NCBI GenBank assembly: GCA_028023455.1
Contig: JAQFVV010006472.1
Coordinates: forward strand, 1,179,886-1,243,885
Length of the DNA stretch: 64,000 nt
From: Epiperipatus broadwayi
Lineage: Eukaryota > Onychophora > Udeonychophora > Euonychophora > Peripatidae
Reading direction: 5' to 3'
Notes under the pieces: model-generated
Seen by the model: the letters and a program-made list of their open reading frames with translations, nothing else
The model's database searches: none
What the model was told of the DNA's origin: nothing
Position numbers and translations under genes: made by a program
Shown here: piece by piece, positions 33,380 to 46,800 of the stretch
Position numbering within the stretch: position 1 is the stretch's first letter
How the letters are laid out: the number at the start of each line of letters is the position of its first letter

Positions 33380-34800
33380 CAAGGATTCATGTCTTTTACT
33401 ATATCATTCAAATTATTAAATTGTACTGCAGTGTATTGAATTCTATTGCCTCTAAACATTCTAGTCCCTGCCTTTTTATTAAAAAATTACCAATATATTT
33501 TGTTAAATTAATCCACATTATCTATTTGAGCCAAACATAATTGCCTTTTCCCTCCAAAAATAGTTAAAAATATTTTATGCATCATGCTTTAAATTGATCA
33601 AAAGAATATAATGACCATGAAAAATCTGACAGCCAGGAAGTTGAAATTTTTTTAAACTCTCAACATCAAACTATGCCCCATCTTACTGCCTGATATATAA
33701 AACTGCATAGAAATTGTTCCTAATATCACTAAATAAAAACATTTCTTTTTACATTAAATTTTATTTCAAAGGTCTCAGATTTTCTATCATCAATAATAAT
33801 GTTCCTCACATTATTTTGTAGCAGTTACATAATGTAAATAAAATTATTTGAACAACTAGTTATTTTTTAATATTGCCAAAATGAATTAAATTTCATGATC
33901 AAGCTGATAAAAGCAATATATAATTTTGCCATTAATAATTAACATTTTAATTTTTTTAGATCAAGGCTTTCTAATCAGTGGGTTATGACCTACATGGGTT
34001 CATATAACTGAATGAGGAGATCATGAAAAATTTAACATTAAAAGGTTTCTGAAAATGCAACATCCAAAAACTCATTCAAAATCAAATACATTATGAATCT
34101 AATATGTTTTTGACAGTGCTATATAGAGGGGATAATGTAAAAAATTTTGAGGCAAAAAGAAGTCTTATTCTAGGTGAAAAAATCATATCTATAGTGCTTT
34201 TACTTTTTTAAGACCTCAATCTATTTTTAGTAACTTCTCTTTTATAATTAAAAGCAACTTATTCAATAATATTCTTGAAATTAATTTCTGTAGTGGATAA
34301 TAATATTCTATGATCATTATTGTGTTTTTTTTTTTAATTTCTCTATTTTAATGAACTATGAAAATATCATTAAGAACCAGGTGACACACCTTCATGAGTA
34401 AATAGTCTCCAAAAACATTCTAATAATTTTGATTTTAATATACTACCCACAATCTTTTAACATTTTTAATTATCCTATCCCAACTCACAGTCTTTCCATT
34501 TTTAAGTTAGTGATGTTATTTTAATATTATTAAGCTAGTAGTTGTTCTTCATATTTAAATGGGTTGATATAGTGAATAAGTCATTCAACACAATCATCCA
34601 AATTAATGTATTATTCAATTAATGGTATCTTTCTCTTTCTACTTAAATAAAATTTTGTTGTAAAAAAATGCAATTCATTGATGTAATGGGTTTTTATATT
34701 GCATTTTTAAATCCATAAAAGGGTAAGGAATTGACAAAAAAAAAAATATGTTAGTGTTGAAAAAATGATTTGATGATTGTAGAGCAAAAAATATATTATC
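33380..34800. other. A+T-rich sequence with possible hAT remnant
   Basis: At about 33960-34030 the phrase TCTAATCAGTGGGTTATGAC and a following ATGGGTTCATATAACTGAAT resemble the ends of hAT-type repeats that carry GTGGGTCATGACC. No matching opposite end was found. Otherwise nothing can be supported. Confidence 0.3.
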
Positions 34801-34814
34801 TTCAACAATATTCT

Positions 34815-35240
34815 GTCTCATGTACAGGTCCAGAGAGTAGTCACATCATCAATCCATTCATTTTCACACTGCATTTTCTTCATTGCCCAGTTTCTCAATT
34901 CCACATAACTCTTTTCATTTCTTATATCATCTAACAATGTCAATCTTTTCCCTCCTTTCTTTTTGCTTCCACTCCCCATTTCCCTCCAAAAAATCTTTCA
35001 TTAAACTATAATTCTTTTTTAATATATGTCCAATCCAGTTTCTCTTTCTCATTCTAATTTCCTCATTTCATTTACTCTTTGTTGAACTTATTTATTTGTT
35101 ATTTTATTCATCTAGCTGATTTTTTTCCCATTCTTGTGTATATCCACATCTCAAAAGACTTCCAATCCATTTCTAATTTTATTATTCATTGTTTTTATTT
35201 TACAACCATGTATTGTACACTCCACAGATAGTATTTAATT
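34815..35240 (-). pseudogene. LINE reverse transcriptase C-terminal fragment, copy 2
   Basis: The minus-strand order is RLIKYYLWSV; NKIRNGLEVF; then RMRKRNWIGHILKK; LMKDFLEGNGEWKQKER; and finally CDYSLDLYMRQN. This is the C-terminal half of LINE ORF2 proteins of the type RLIKCYVWS.., R.LNWIGHILR, LL.D.IEG...GKR. It is longer than copy 1 at 29.3 kb and shares its last segment. Stops occur throughout, and the RT active site is not included. Confidence 0.6.
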
Positions 35241-35364
35241 AATCTTTTTGAAAAGGATATAAGGAGAGAAATTAATAGCCTTACTATAATGAATAATGTA
35301 TAATATGGGTATCAAGGACTCGGAGCACATGATTTTTGCACATTTCGCATCACATATCAAATAC

Positions 35365-35724
35365 AAGCTTCTTTATAAGTAAATAAGCAAATATTTTATA
35401 TAGCGCGCCGTGCTTGCAATTATATTTCATTTCAATATCAGCCTTTCAAGCTAATTGAGCATGCGCCTTTGAGAGTGTTAAATAAATGAATACTCTCTTC
35501 TTCAAGCTGAGATATAGCATCTACTCACGTTCTCTTCAGAAGTTCTTCAGATTTGCTCATACAAAAGAATTTGAGTCGTAGGAATAATAGGGATTCTTTT
35601 TATTCCTGCATAAATGCTATATCTCGGATTGAAGAAGAGAGTATTCATTTATTTAACACTCTCAAAGGCGCGTGCTCAATTAGCTTGAAAGGCTGATATT
35701 GGAATGAAAGCTTCTTTATAGTAA
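35365..35724. mobile_element. Foldback insertion flanked by a 17-bp direct repeat
   Basis: The arms 35427-35520 and 35613-35709 are inverted copies (landmarks TTTCATTTCAATATCAGCC, AAGCTAATTGAGCA, AGAGTGTTAAATAAATGAAT, GATATAGCAT) with about 90 bp between them. The direct repeat AAGCTTCTTTATA(A)GTAA lies at 35365-35382 and 35708-35724, like a target-site duplication. There is no coding capacity. A GCGCGC near the left end is unusual in this A+T-rich DNA. Confidence 0.6.
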
Positions 35725-37747
35725 TTTTCCATGAAAACAAGGATTTCATAATAGACAATTCAAGAACTGTACAAAAAATTATTATTATCAATATATTATA
35801 TAAGTTGTCAGAACCAATAATATTATTTACAATATCTTTGATTATAGCTTACTGTTTATGCAAATTCCTAAAAAAAAAAAACCTATTTTATTTATAATGA
35901 GTATTGAAACAAAAACTTCTTTCTCTGAAATTAGTGAATCCACTATATTCATTAATAAAAAGGAAGAAGTTCTACTGAGAAAAAAAAATCGATTTTAATA
36001 TCATTAGCTTTTCATTAATATATCTAGGAAATCCAAGAATTAAACCCTACAGCAACACCATTAATTCAATAAATTTTCAAAAAAACATAAACCTGTTCAG
36101 TTAAACTTTTTTTGACTGTTAGTTTTACCAAGAGGAACTCTATCACTCTGATACCGTTTTAGCTATTATAATAATCCTACATTCAGAGCTTGGAAAAATT
36201 AACATTATATTTGCTCAGTCCATGTACCTAAATTTAGAAAACAATTAAAATAGTTATCTTTATCATTTCCATTTTCCTTGTTCATTTTGATCAACAGTAG
36301 AATTACGATATTACAACAACATTTACTAATTAAATGAGAATAGTGAAATCCAGCCAAATTTTGCAAACAATCTTTTGTAAACCTTTTTACATTTGTGATG
36401 AAAGATGGTTAATCACTAAACCAGTAGTTCAATTGCCAAATTAATTTTATGTTCCAACATAGTTCCAATGTGGCACATTACTGAAAGTATCACCTTTCTG
36501 AGGATCCCAACTAAAGATTATTCTCAATGTATTAAACCTGTAGTCAGAATGTCTGGACTTATAAATAACATATGATATTTTTATTTATACACAATGTATA
36601 AACAATATCACTATTACAATTAGTTCAGAGAGAGAAGATGTCTAATGAGTCCTAAATATAGTAAAGGGAAAAAAGGAAGACAGAAAGAATATAGAAAAGC
36701 CGCTTATGTCAAAAATCATATTTCTTCTTTAATAAGTCAATATCATATTCTGCAAGATTGTAGGAGTTACATCTTAAAAGAAGTTGGTTGTTGATTATTC
36801 ACAATTAATCTGATATTCTTCTTCTTTCCAATTGTGGATCTAACATTTGTGTACTAAATATAAAGAAACATTTAACAAATCACTAGAGGATGACTAGTAT
36901 TAACTTTCTATTACTTCAGGATAGTATATAGTATCACTTTTTAATATTTTTAGTTTTTTTTTTTTAATTTTAAACTTTATTGCTGGATTAAAATTCAAAA
37001 TTTTGGCAGATAATCCTAGGCTTTTTCACCAGGATTGATAAATGAAGTGGATACTTTGTTTAAGAAGTCAGTTACCATGAATAACAAATGCAACAGTTGG
37101 AGAATATCCTATACAGAATCTACCCTTCAGGAAAATAAGAATAGTTAACAAACATATACTTCTAAATTTTATTACTTTACTATTAGAAATATAATCAAAT
37201 TGGTTCTTTTTTTGACAACACCAGAATTATCTATTACTGAAGCAGCAGATTCAACCATACTAAATATTTATACAGTGGTTACTAGCCATTACAAACAAGT
37301 ATATTTCGTTTTTCAAATTCTCTAAAGAACAATTTGACATTTTCAGTAGAAAAAAGCTGTGGAACTATATTGCACACATGACAGAATGTCCAAATCCTAG
37401 AGATTTACTTTTAGAATTAAAAAAAAAAAACAGTAAACAGTAAAATATATTTAAGAAATAAAAACATTGGACAAATATGCCAGTTCAGATAAATCTGAAT
37501 TGAGAAAATTATGTCACCATCTCTAAAAAATGCTTATCAACAATTTTATCAAGTTAATGGACCCATAGGGATATTATTAGATTTTCAGTCCACTTAATTC
37601 TAAGACACACCAGTTCAGATTTTTAAAGAAACAGTCTTTTTATAAGTTAAATTACATAAAAATATTAACTCTAAAGATATCCCTAGTAAGATTATAGACC
37701 AGATGATGATATTTTTACAGATTTATGAATAAAACCATAATGTTTTC

Positions 37748-38204
37748 AGTGCATAAAATGTGGTCATCTTATCAACAGTGCCTTAAACTTTACTGTAAAC
37801 AATGTAATGTGATAGCTACAGATACAAATAATTAAAAATGAAAACACAGGTATTCATTCTTTGGTTGTCAATTCTTCAGTGTAGCCAAATAATCTAATTT
37901 ATTGTTCTCCTGTAAATAATCTACAGCAAATAACTTACCAGAGGTTGCAAACCACCCATGTAAGAAGTATGGGAAGAAATCAAGGTTTTCAATGACAAAA
38001 GACAGTGAAGGAGAATACACACTTTATGTAATGGATAAAATCAAGAAAGTTAGGACTTCCACAACTGCAGGAGAGTCTTTCTCAATATTATATACTGAAA
38101 AAGACAAACCCATCAAAAGAGGCAAGTGTATCTTGTTTGCATTGTTCCATAAGGAAAAGAATGATGAGATTGTCATATTAGGGATTAGAAGTGTCAACAA
38201 ATGA
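37748..38204 (+). pseudogene. LINE ORF1-like fragment with zinc knuckle
   Basis: CIKCGH at 37754 followed, after a frameshift, by CLKLYCKQC looks like a CCHC-type knuckle region of a LINE ORF1/gag-like protein. Then HPCKKYGKKSRF leads into an open frame 37992-38204 (MTKDSEGEYTLYV to IRSVNK). I do not recognise the 70-codon part as any named domain. Its place between the knuckle and the AP-endonuclease fits the end of ORF1. A host gene exon is a less likely alternative. Confidence 0.4.
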
Positions 38205-38395
38205 TAATCTTCCTGATTATTCAGTTTCCTTAATTTCATTTGCTATAATTAATGAATAAAAACATACAGTTTAAGGTTAGAGTAGTCACTATTGTTTTAA
38301 ATTTTAAGATTTTCTAAATTACTATTTATTGTTTTGTTTTTTGTTTTTTGAGAGTAGATTGATTTGTTTTAATTGTATACATAATGCAATTTAAA

Positions 38396-38577
38396 ATAGG
38401 AGCATTTAATGTATGAATTCTGATGAAAAAAGATTCCAGATTTCTAAGTGATATGATATTATTCAACCACATCCACTTAGATTACTAGAGACTAAAATTT
38501 ACAATGGTTCACAAATTGATCCATCAGTTTATCTCAATAATAAAGGCTTTGTAGCTTTTTCAAGAACATCTGGTACA
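38396..38577 (+). pseudogene. LINE AP-endonuclease domain, N-terminal fragment
   Basis: IGAFNV followed by a frameshift and LRLLETKIYNGSQIDPSVYL, then NNKGFVAFSRTSGT. LINE endonucleases start with a G..N..GL-like strand and continue to L.LQETK, where the Glu binds the catalytic metal; LLETKI fits this. The remaining catalytic motifs (GDFN, SDH) could not be found downstream, where an AG microsatellite and broken frames follow. Confidence 0.5.
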
Positions 38578-39102
38578 TAATCAACAGAGAGAGAGAGAGA
38601 GAGGTTATTATTGAGAAAAAATCACATTGAGCTTTTTTAAAATCCTTTACAGTGACACCCATATGCTATCCATCACTGTTTTTTATTAAGAAATTGACAT
38701 AAACATAAATTTCATATAAATCCCCCCTCTCCATCCTAATAATTATTAACAAACTTACTTAAACTTCAAGTATGCATCTTCACTGTATTTTCTTTTATTA
38801 CAAGAGGACATCAATATGTCATATGCCAAATATAAATCATTGCATATATTTTAATTTCTACTGATGACTCTATATCCTTTAATAATGGTAGACATTCATT
38901 TCTCATAGATTAACTTTTTTATTCATCTGTACTACATCACTTTATCAATATCTTTAAAAAAAAATCACTCTTTTCTGAATATGCAGTGCTTTGGTATCAA
39001 GATATCTCAACTTTAATGGAAGTACTCTCATTAACAGAGTGTTTCTTCTATCTTAACACCAGAATTCCTTTTCTCTGAAATTTATATTTATTTATATAAA
39101 CT

Positions 39103-40420
39103 TTGAGATATAGAATGGATCCAATCCAAGCCAGTTTTGCATTTATTAATATTATATCACATAGTTATTGTATCAAGGCTTTTTCATCACCCACTAAGAT
39201 TTTAAATCTTATGGAAAAATGTAAACACAAAAAAATTATATTATTAACCTTATCTGATGGTGACTATATAAGGTTGTTAGCCATGAAAAATAGTTATAAA
39301 TCGGCTGCAGATTCAATTAAAAAAATATCTAGCAATAAAAAAGTTAGTGTTCTTTAGAAGACCACATGTGTAAAGTAGAGATTGTATTGAAGGGGCAATA
39401 GATCAGATCCCCCTCCTAATTTAAGATACTATCTGCTTTTAAACTTTAATCTGAAATTATCTTAGGAGAGTTCATGATAGAGCACACTCACATGTATTTT
39501 AAAGATATGGTAAAATTGAAGTTGCCATTAAGTTTACCCCATATCAGCATTTATCCAAGAAAGAAATACACATCCAGATTCTTGTCACCCTGGAATACAT
39601 GAAATTCTAACGTTTGTGATTTATACCTTAACAAATTCACAGTATTATACCTATCAAATTTAGAAAACTTCATATCAAAAGAAATGTATTAGTCCCAGGA
39701 TTTCTAAACAGTATCTCTAGTATTTTTATGAAAAAAACAAGAAAAGATCATTACATTGAAGAATTTGCAACTAATGTCACTGATCCCCCTTGGTGTAAAG
39801 GTGCTAAATTTAGTAGTTGAAGATAGAGTTGAGTATTTTTTATTGCCTCTATTATAAAAAATTCAATTTCCAAATAATGGTAAAATCAAGTAGCATTTCT
39901 TTTTAGAATAGTTATAGATGCAGTATTATGGTCCAGTGGTAATTCAACTAGACATTGAATCAGCCTTTAATATGGTTCTAGTAGAATTCTAATTACTATA
40001 TTAGCAGTTACATGGTTCACAGAACTTATCAATACATAATAACAATATATTCTGCTCAATGGAAAATCATCTTCCCCCATTATTTCAAACTGTTCTAATT
40101 CTCATGGTTCTCCATTAAGTGCCCTTCTACTAATCCCCTGATTAAAGAATTTGAAAACAAACTACTTAAGATTTGCATCCCCTATTAAAAATTAATATTT
40201 TGTGCATTACCTACATAGTTGACCTCTCAGTTTTTCTTTTATTCAAAAAAATAGATCACACAAGTACTCACATTATTTACTAATTATACAAATAAATTTG
40301 AGCTAGATTTTAATATGGAAAAATCATATACTTGGTAAATATATTCAGGGCAATGCCTTAGAGAACATTTCAAAGGTGAACCTTGCTATTTCCTTGGGTT
40401 CCATTTTTATCTAAATTATG
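39103..40420 (+). pseudogene. LINE reverse transcriptase remnant
   Basis: An open frame 39103-39357 ends in a Lys-rich segment preceding the RT domain. After several breaks, VIQLDIESAFNMVL at about 39937-39981 matches RT motif A (the D of LDIESAF is the first catalytic Asp). Motif C (YADD) is not recognisable. CYFLGFHFYLN at 40384-40416 fits the segment after motif D/E in LINE RTs. Multiple stops make it inactive. Confidence 0.5.
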
Positions 40421-40587
40421 GGAATAATGGGCATTAATTCAGGAAAAATTAATTAGAATTAAAAATATATTTAACTCATTATCAAAATCTTATCTCTCTC
40501 TATGCAAATATGTCACTGTTTAATATCTTAATCATGACAAAAATTACATACTACATCTTTATAATATTGCATATAAAAGTATTTATC

Positions 40588-40591
<4 letters not shown>

Positions 40592-40646
<55 letters not shown>
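40592..40646. repeat. (TA)n microsatellite
   Basis: About 27 TA units are followed by interrupted ATATATA-rich sequence to about 40676, within the decayed LINE. Confidence 0.9.
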
Positions 40647-40653
<7 letters not shown>

Positions 40654-41740
40654 TATATAAATAAAAATATATATATAAATAAATATAAATAATAATATAA
40701 ATTCACTTTGCAGAAAGTTGCTTTGGGACAGGGGCACCAGTTTCACTAAAATTACTTCAATATTCTCTGTCAAAAACTGATCTGGGTTCATACAATTTTC
40801 ACATATTCAGAATTCAAATGATTCTTAACATGATTTCATGAAATGCTTATATTTTTCAATTTAGAATTAGCTTGTAAAATTAGCTCTACAGATAGATCAC
40901 TTCTATACACCCAGTTAATGGAGAATTTTATTTACACCATTTTTGATCATCCAGAATCTCAAATTCTGTCCACCAAAATCCTTTAGTATAAGATAATTAT
41001 AAAACCACACTAAATATAATAAATAAGCAACTATGCTTAAAATTTAAATTCTGGTCTGTGTATGCCAAAATATTTTGGATTTTCTTTTAAAAATAAACAT
41101 TGAATCATTTCATATCTGTGCTTTTTTAGATACAAAAGACACTTTCAAAATGCAGATAATCTGTATTCATTGCCCTATCTTTTACTATATTCATGAGTTA
41201 ATTCCAGCATTTCTTAAGAATAAAAGATTAAAATCAGTCATCCAAATTCTATTCTAAGAGTACTTTAAAAAAAAATCATATGCCGGTATATTCATCCTAT
41301 GTACACTGTGGTGCAAAAGTTGCACTTCTTATATATAATAATAATTTGAGGCAGCATCTTAACACTTTTGCTAACAAACCTGAACTTTTTGGTCAAAAAG
41401 ATAAAAAAAGTTGCTGATTATAAAACATTCATGGTATTGTAGGCTCAGATATGTCCATCATCTAACCTACAACAAGACACAGTAATCTCTAATTGATTCA
41501 TTAAAAAATCTTCAAAAGATATCGAATAATAGGTTATGTATTTTTTATGTATATAAAGGTAAATATTTAAATCCTGTGAACCACATACAAACAAAAAGTA
41601 TGTAAATACTTTGGTTTTATTCGTTCGTTCTATGTTTGTATTACGATCTGGATCCAACTTATTTGCATGTGGAAAAAAACTTTTAATAAAATTTAATAGA
41701 ATAAAATTCTTTGAAAATGAAATATATAATTGTGATATCT

Positions 41741-41893
41741 AATTTATATATTTTTTTTTTCGTGTGTCAAAGCATTGACCAGGAAGCGAACCCGGGCCAG
41801 CTGCTTGGACCGGGAAGTAAACCTGGGCCAGTTGCTATGAAGGCAGCTATGCTAACCACAAGGCCACCAACGCTTGACTAATTTTTATATTTT
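41741..41893 (-). mobile_element. tRNA-derived SINE, copy 3, with internal tandem duplication
   Basis: Minus-strand tRNA-like sequence: GCGTTGG start, A-box TGGCCTTGTGG, TTAGCATAGCTGCC. The 3' half of the tRNA then occurs twice in tandem: GCAACTGGCCCAGGTTTACT and, about 33 bp on, GCAGCTGGCCCGGGTTCGCT. It ends TCAATGC, then TTTGACACACG and a poly-A run. The flanks CTAATTTATATATTTT and CTAATTTTTATATTTT look like the target duplication. It is the same family as copies 1 and 2. Confidence 0.8.
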
Positions 41894-41899
41894 TGAAAT

Positions 41900-43857
41900 A
41901 AAATAAACACAATTAATCCATGTATTGGCAGGCAGCTGCTACATTTATAAAATTATAGTCAAACTTTTACTTAAACCAAACTCCTACTACAGTGCAAAAA
42001 GTATCAATATTTCTTTTACAACACGAATGATTTTATGATAATTAGCGCATAATTATTGATAATTTATAAATAATATGTAATAATTTAAAGTCGTACATTA
42101 AAAAGGAATAAGGAAACTAATTGTGATGCTTGTTGTGTGTGTATGTTTGAAAATAAATAAACTCGCAATGTGGGCACAAAATTACAAACAGTCAATTAAG
42201 TGATGGAAATATATACAATTGTAATTCAACTATGACATTAAAAAAATATAGAATTACTCATTTTCTTTAAAATATTTTATTAACAGAATGAGAGCATTGT
42301 GTAATACAAATATTAGCTATGGTACTTTAACCTATATCCTTGATTATGCACTAGGCTCTCATAATTTTTTTCCCAATATATATATATATGCATAGAAGAT
42401 TTCAAATGCGATAAAAAGTTCGAAAGTGTAAAAAAAGATTGACAAATGCTTGAATTAAAACGTAGAACTCTTTTATTTTGTTCATTGACTAAAAAAATTA
42501 TTTAAGAAGAGGGGGGATCAAATAGACCTTGATGTGTCATCTTTGCTATATGATAATCCAATCAGCTTAATATTTTTATATGTTAAAAATGCTTTCTATC
42601 ATTTTCAAAATTATATTTTCATTTTCCTAAAGTAACCTGACATGAATGGTAAGATTTTTTTTAGTTTAATCTATATGTGAGATTTAATATTAAAGTAAAA
42701 GTAGAGAAAAAAAAACAAATTGTATAACTATATATATACACTCATCTAGACATCAGAAGACAAATTTAAATTACAATTTTATGTGCTTTAAGTTGCCATT
42801 TTAATTAAAATCATTTAAAGTTTAATATCATAATTACTTTCATCTATTTTTTTTCCTCTATACTTTTTTTTTCGTTTTATTTTCTCTTGTTTTGTAGTAA
42901 ACTTTAACACTTAGTCAAATTAGTGCATTCAACTCTAATTATTATTTAACAATCTTTACAATTAATTAAAATGCTTTGCTTTTTTTTTAAAGTTTAATTC
43001 ATTAAAAATTTAATAAAGGTCAATGCTATTTAGTTTTAAAACAAATATTTATATCTACACAAAACTGCTTATATTCTTCTTGGGACCACTGTAAGAAAGA
43101 AATAACCGTTAATTTAGTGTGAAACATATTGTCTACAACCATGTTAATTGTATAATATTTAAATGAACTTTCCTACTTCCTCTATCTCTTTTACTTACGT
43201 TATTTTTCAGCATTAAATAGCAAAATAGGATACACTTCTTACTTCCAATAACTATCTGATGAATCTTTCAAAACCATCTTGTGATTACATATCATTTACA
43301 ATCTGTAATAAACAAGTTATTTTCATCATTTTATATTGCATTTATTCTATGTATGTCTTCGAACGTTGTGCTCTAGTTTATATGTGTGTGAGAATGATAG
43401 CGATCACATTTTTCTCTTTCTGTTCTCTTCGCCCGGGATCTTTCTTATCTCATATACAGTATTCTTCTTAAGGTGTAGAATTCTTAATCTTTTGCTTTTC
43501 ATAAATCCTGCTCTTTTTTTTTTCAAATAATGCTTCATGAAGATATATCAATCAATGCAAATTCAAATCAGAGTATCCACATTTCGTTTGTTCCATTATA
43601 GTTAAATCTTGAGTTCTAGCTGGCATTTTATTTACTGATGATATTATTAATATAAAAAAATATTTTTTTAAAATATGAAATTCCTTGGCTTTAAGAGTGA
43701 ATTATTTATAATTGAATGTTATATAAAAAGGGTATTAAAAGATCTTTAATTTTATTCCAAAAAAAAAATACTACTTTTATATATAGAATGGCAAAGCAAT
43801 GATTACTTACATTTTCTAATGACATAAGGAGATTTTTATTAAATTTGTTTTCCAAAC
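41900..43857. other. A+T-rich sequence, nothing recognised
   Basis: No gene or structured repeat can be supported. Short open frames at 43259-43530 are not convincing. Confidence 0.4.
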
Positions 43858-43862
43858 AATAT

Positions 43863-46800
43863 TGTACTGGGCAGAATTGTATGTTCATCTAACAAGGGCT
43901 AGCATCTAGGCAAAAGTACCTTGAGTCCAATCATGTGCAAGATACATAAGTCAGGAACAATCATGAACTCTGCCCTATTACCCATTTTCCAGATCTATAA
44001 CAGTATGAACAACATTTCTGATGATAACAAATAAAATCCTATTTATTCCTGTCCCAGAGTAACAGCAGAGAAACAAGAGATCTACAGAGAATGATAATAC
44101 TACTAGGCTTCGAATCCCCACCCCCCAACAGAATGAAACAGCTTAAAATTATAATTAGACTTTTCATCAAAATTTATTAATAAATCTCAGAAGTTGAGTG
44201 GCCTAAGGTCAATGGAAATGAGTTATATATTATGCAATCTAATTAATGATGTGTATGCATAAATCATGAGGCAAAGCAGAATTAAGTACTAATTATATGG
44301 TTAATAATTTATTAATATTATGAGAAAATGAATAAACAAATAGTTATTTAATTTAACTAACAGTCGTGAATCAATTTATATATAAAACTAAAAGAATTTT
44401 GGGTTTCACTTGATTATGAGCGCTGATTTGCGTATTTAAAAAATTACATAATAATATAACATAAGTGAATGATTAAATAATATGCAAATCCCCAATTGAA
44501 TATAATGATTTAAAAAAAATGTACAGATAGTCAAAAGATGCAGCTTAATATGCTAACAGTAGATACCAATTTTACCACATTATAATTTGGATGCTATGAT
44601 TATTTTATGAAAAATAAATGGCCTTAAAAAACAGAGAAATGGGATATAAGTTACATCAATTTCATTTACCATGGTTCATTTGAACATGCACAAAAATATT
44701 TTATAGTTTACATGATTTAATTAAACAATCATTAGACTTCAAAATGTTTAGACAGAAAAGTTATTTGTATTTTATTCTATTTCTTTTTGACTTGATAGGA
44801 TTTATTTAGCATTGTTTGTTAGCACACTCAAACATTGTTTCAATGAGATGGCAGGTAGCTTAAATAAGCTTTAAAATGACATTCTTTAACCTATAATATA
44901 AATGAAAATATGAGATGGATTTTAGAAATCATGGCATTACATCTTACAGATTCAAAATGGGCAAATATAAGAATATTAAACAAGAATTGTGGTGCTGACT
45001 AAACGATAATGCTAAAAAAGGTTGAGTCCATTTTAGGACGAATGCTTCATCAATTAGGTAAGTATATGAAATGTGCCTGTACATGTGACAGGTTGGCATT
45101 TGAACAAGTGGTTGTGTAGGAATTTCCATGGTCTGAGTTTTCTGGTGTTAACCCATGCAGAGCCTATCTATGACCTGACAGAATCCTAGAGTCGGTGCTT
45201 CCAAACTCCTTTCAGGGATATGCCATAAGTAAATAATAATCCCAGACCTCCGGGTTTTAAGTTTGACAAAGCAAAATGAAGAAAATTTTTGTAACATTAT
45301 CTAGCTCAAGATATGCTAATAATAATAAAAAATCAGGTTCTTAATAATGCTGATATGTGAATTAAGGCCCTTGTAATTTAATAAAATCTAGCATAATGAT
45401 ATGACATAATTTGATCCCTCTCGAAAAGGTATGCAAATGATCTTTAATATTGGTTAGGTTGTCAAAAATAAAAGAGGGAATATTGTTCCTTTCATTAAAC
45501 AAATATTAGTATACTTAACTAGTAATTAAGTCCATAAAACAATTATCATGCTAGATGGCATGGTGGGCAAATGATTGATCATATAATAATAAAAAAACAT
45601 AAAAGGTAAGGTCATTAAGTTTACTTTAAAATATAGTATAAAAATAAAATCAATAGCATAGACATGTCAATAAATTGATATCATAAATGTAGCAGCAGAT
45701 AATCTGCCACTAAGCAAATATACAACTTAAAATTCTTATTCAATCGAACAAACTTTTAGTTAGGCAACAAAGCTCACCTTTAACTATTTAACATCCTGTA
45801 ATAGCAAGGATATCTAATAAAAACATTTATGATTGGTTCGCTAGATTGAACTATTAGCATAGTAAATTAAATCATACAAAATTTATAATAATGAAATTAA
45901 ATGTTTGCCACATTTAAAATATTAAAATACAAATTGTGAAACCCATTAAAAAATGCATTAAAAAAATAAAGTTATAGCTTCATGCATTAGATTTTACAAA
46001 AGAAAGAGAAAGACATTATTTCACAGAATTGTTATAACTAGCACTATAATGCCATGTTAAATAAGGAGAGAATTACATTACAAATAATTTAGATTTTAAA
46101 AATGAAAGTTTTAAAAGAGTTCATATTAGCTGCATGATTGGGATTTACCTTCCATTACTTGATGACTTGATGTCCATACAGATTGATACGTGTAAGATTA
46201 TAAAATGTGGAAAACATGTTTGGCAATGCAAGGTTTGGAATAATAATGACTGGCATTGTGAGATAGTTAGTTCAGCATTTAATTTAAGCAGTCCATAAAG
46301 TGGAGATGGCATACTAGCATAGCAGTATGAAAATGATTTTTGAGAAGAAAAACGAAGCAAATTTAGTCCCTCCATTCTGAATTCATATTTCAAGATTTTG
46401 ATTGATGTGGATCTGTTCTGCAACACTGATTAAAATGGCACACAAAAGAGAACTAGCCTAAAATTTTGGCTCTACTTATATGCTAGCAAGACCTAGAATA
46501 TTCTCTTTCTGCTGATGAGGCCTGGATGTCCATTAAGTGGCCTGAATGCACTTATTCTTTATTCACAATGACAATGCAACAAGTTCTGGAGAGTATTGTT
46601 TTAATCTATTTTGAGAGTGGAAATAGATTCAAAAAATATAATTTCCATTAACATTATGTTTGCTAAGGGATTTTAATTTATTAATTACCTTTTTAAATTA
46701 AATCAAGAACATTCTTTTATTTATAAGTTTCTGAGTTATTTTAATTACTCTCTAGAACTTTCTTTGGTATTGCATCACCTAAAATAAAATACACAAACTA

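Larger units (their letters stand above)
36100..41300 (+). mobile_element. Long decayed LINE (non-LTR retrotransposon)
   Basis: Recognisable parts lie in order on one strand: a zinc-knuckle ORF1-like region (37.75-38.2 kb), an AP-endonuclease N-terminus (38.4 kb), an RT with the LDIESAFNMVL segment (39.93 kb) and the FLGF segment (40.39 kb), and further C-terminal phrases to about 41.3 kb. Frames are broken throughout. Boundaries are approximate; a target duplication was not found. A (TA)n tract interrupts it at about 40.6 kb. Confidence 0.6.

Noticed and set aside
33958-34400. A second hAT element
   Set aside because: Only one end-like phrase (GTGGGTTATGACC) was seen; no opposite terminal repeat or 8-bp duplication was found.
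40528-40791. 87-codon frame on the minus strand
   Set aside because: Its centre is a translated (TA)n run, and the rest is antisense to a decayed LINE.
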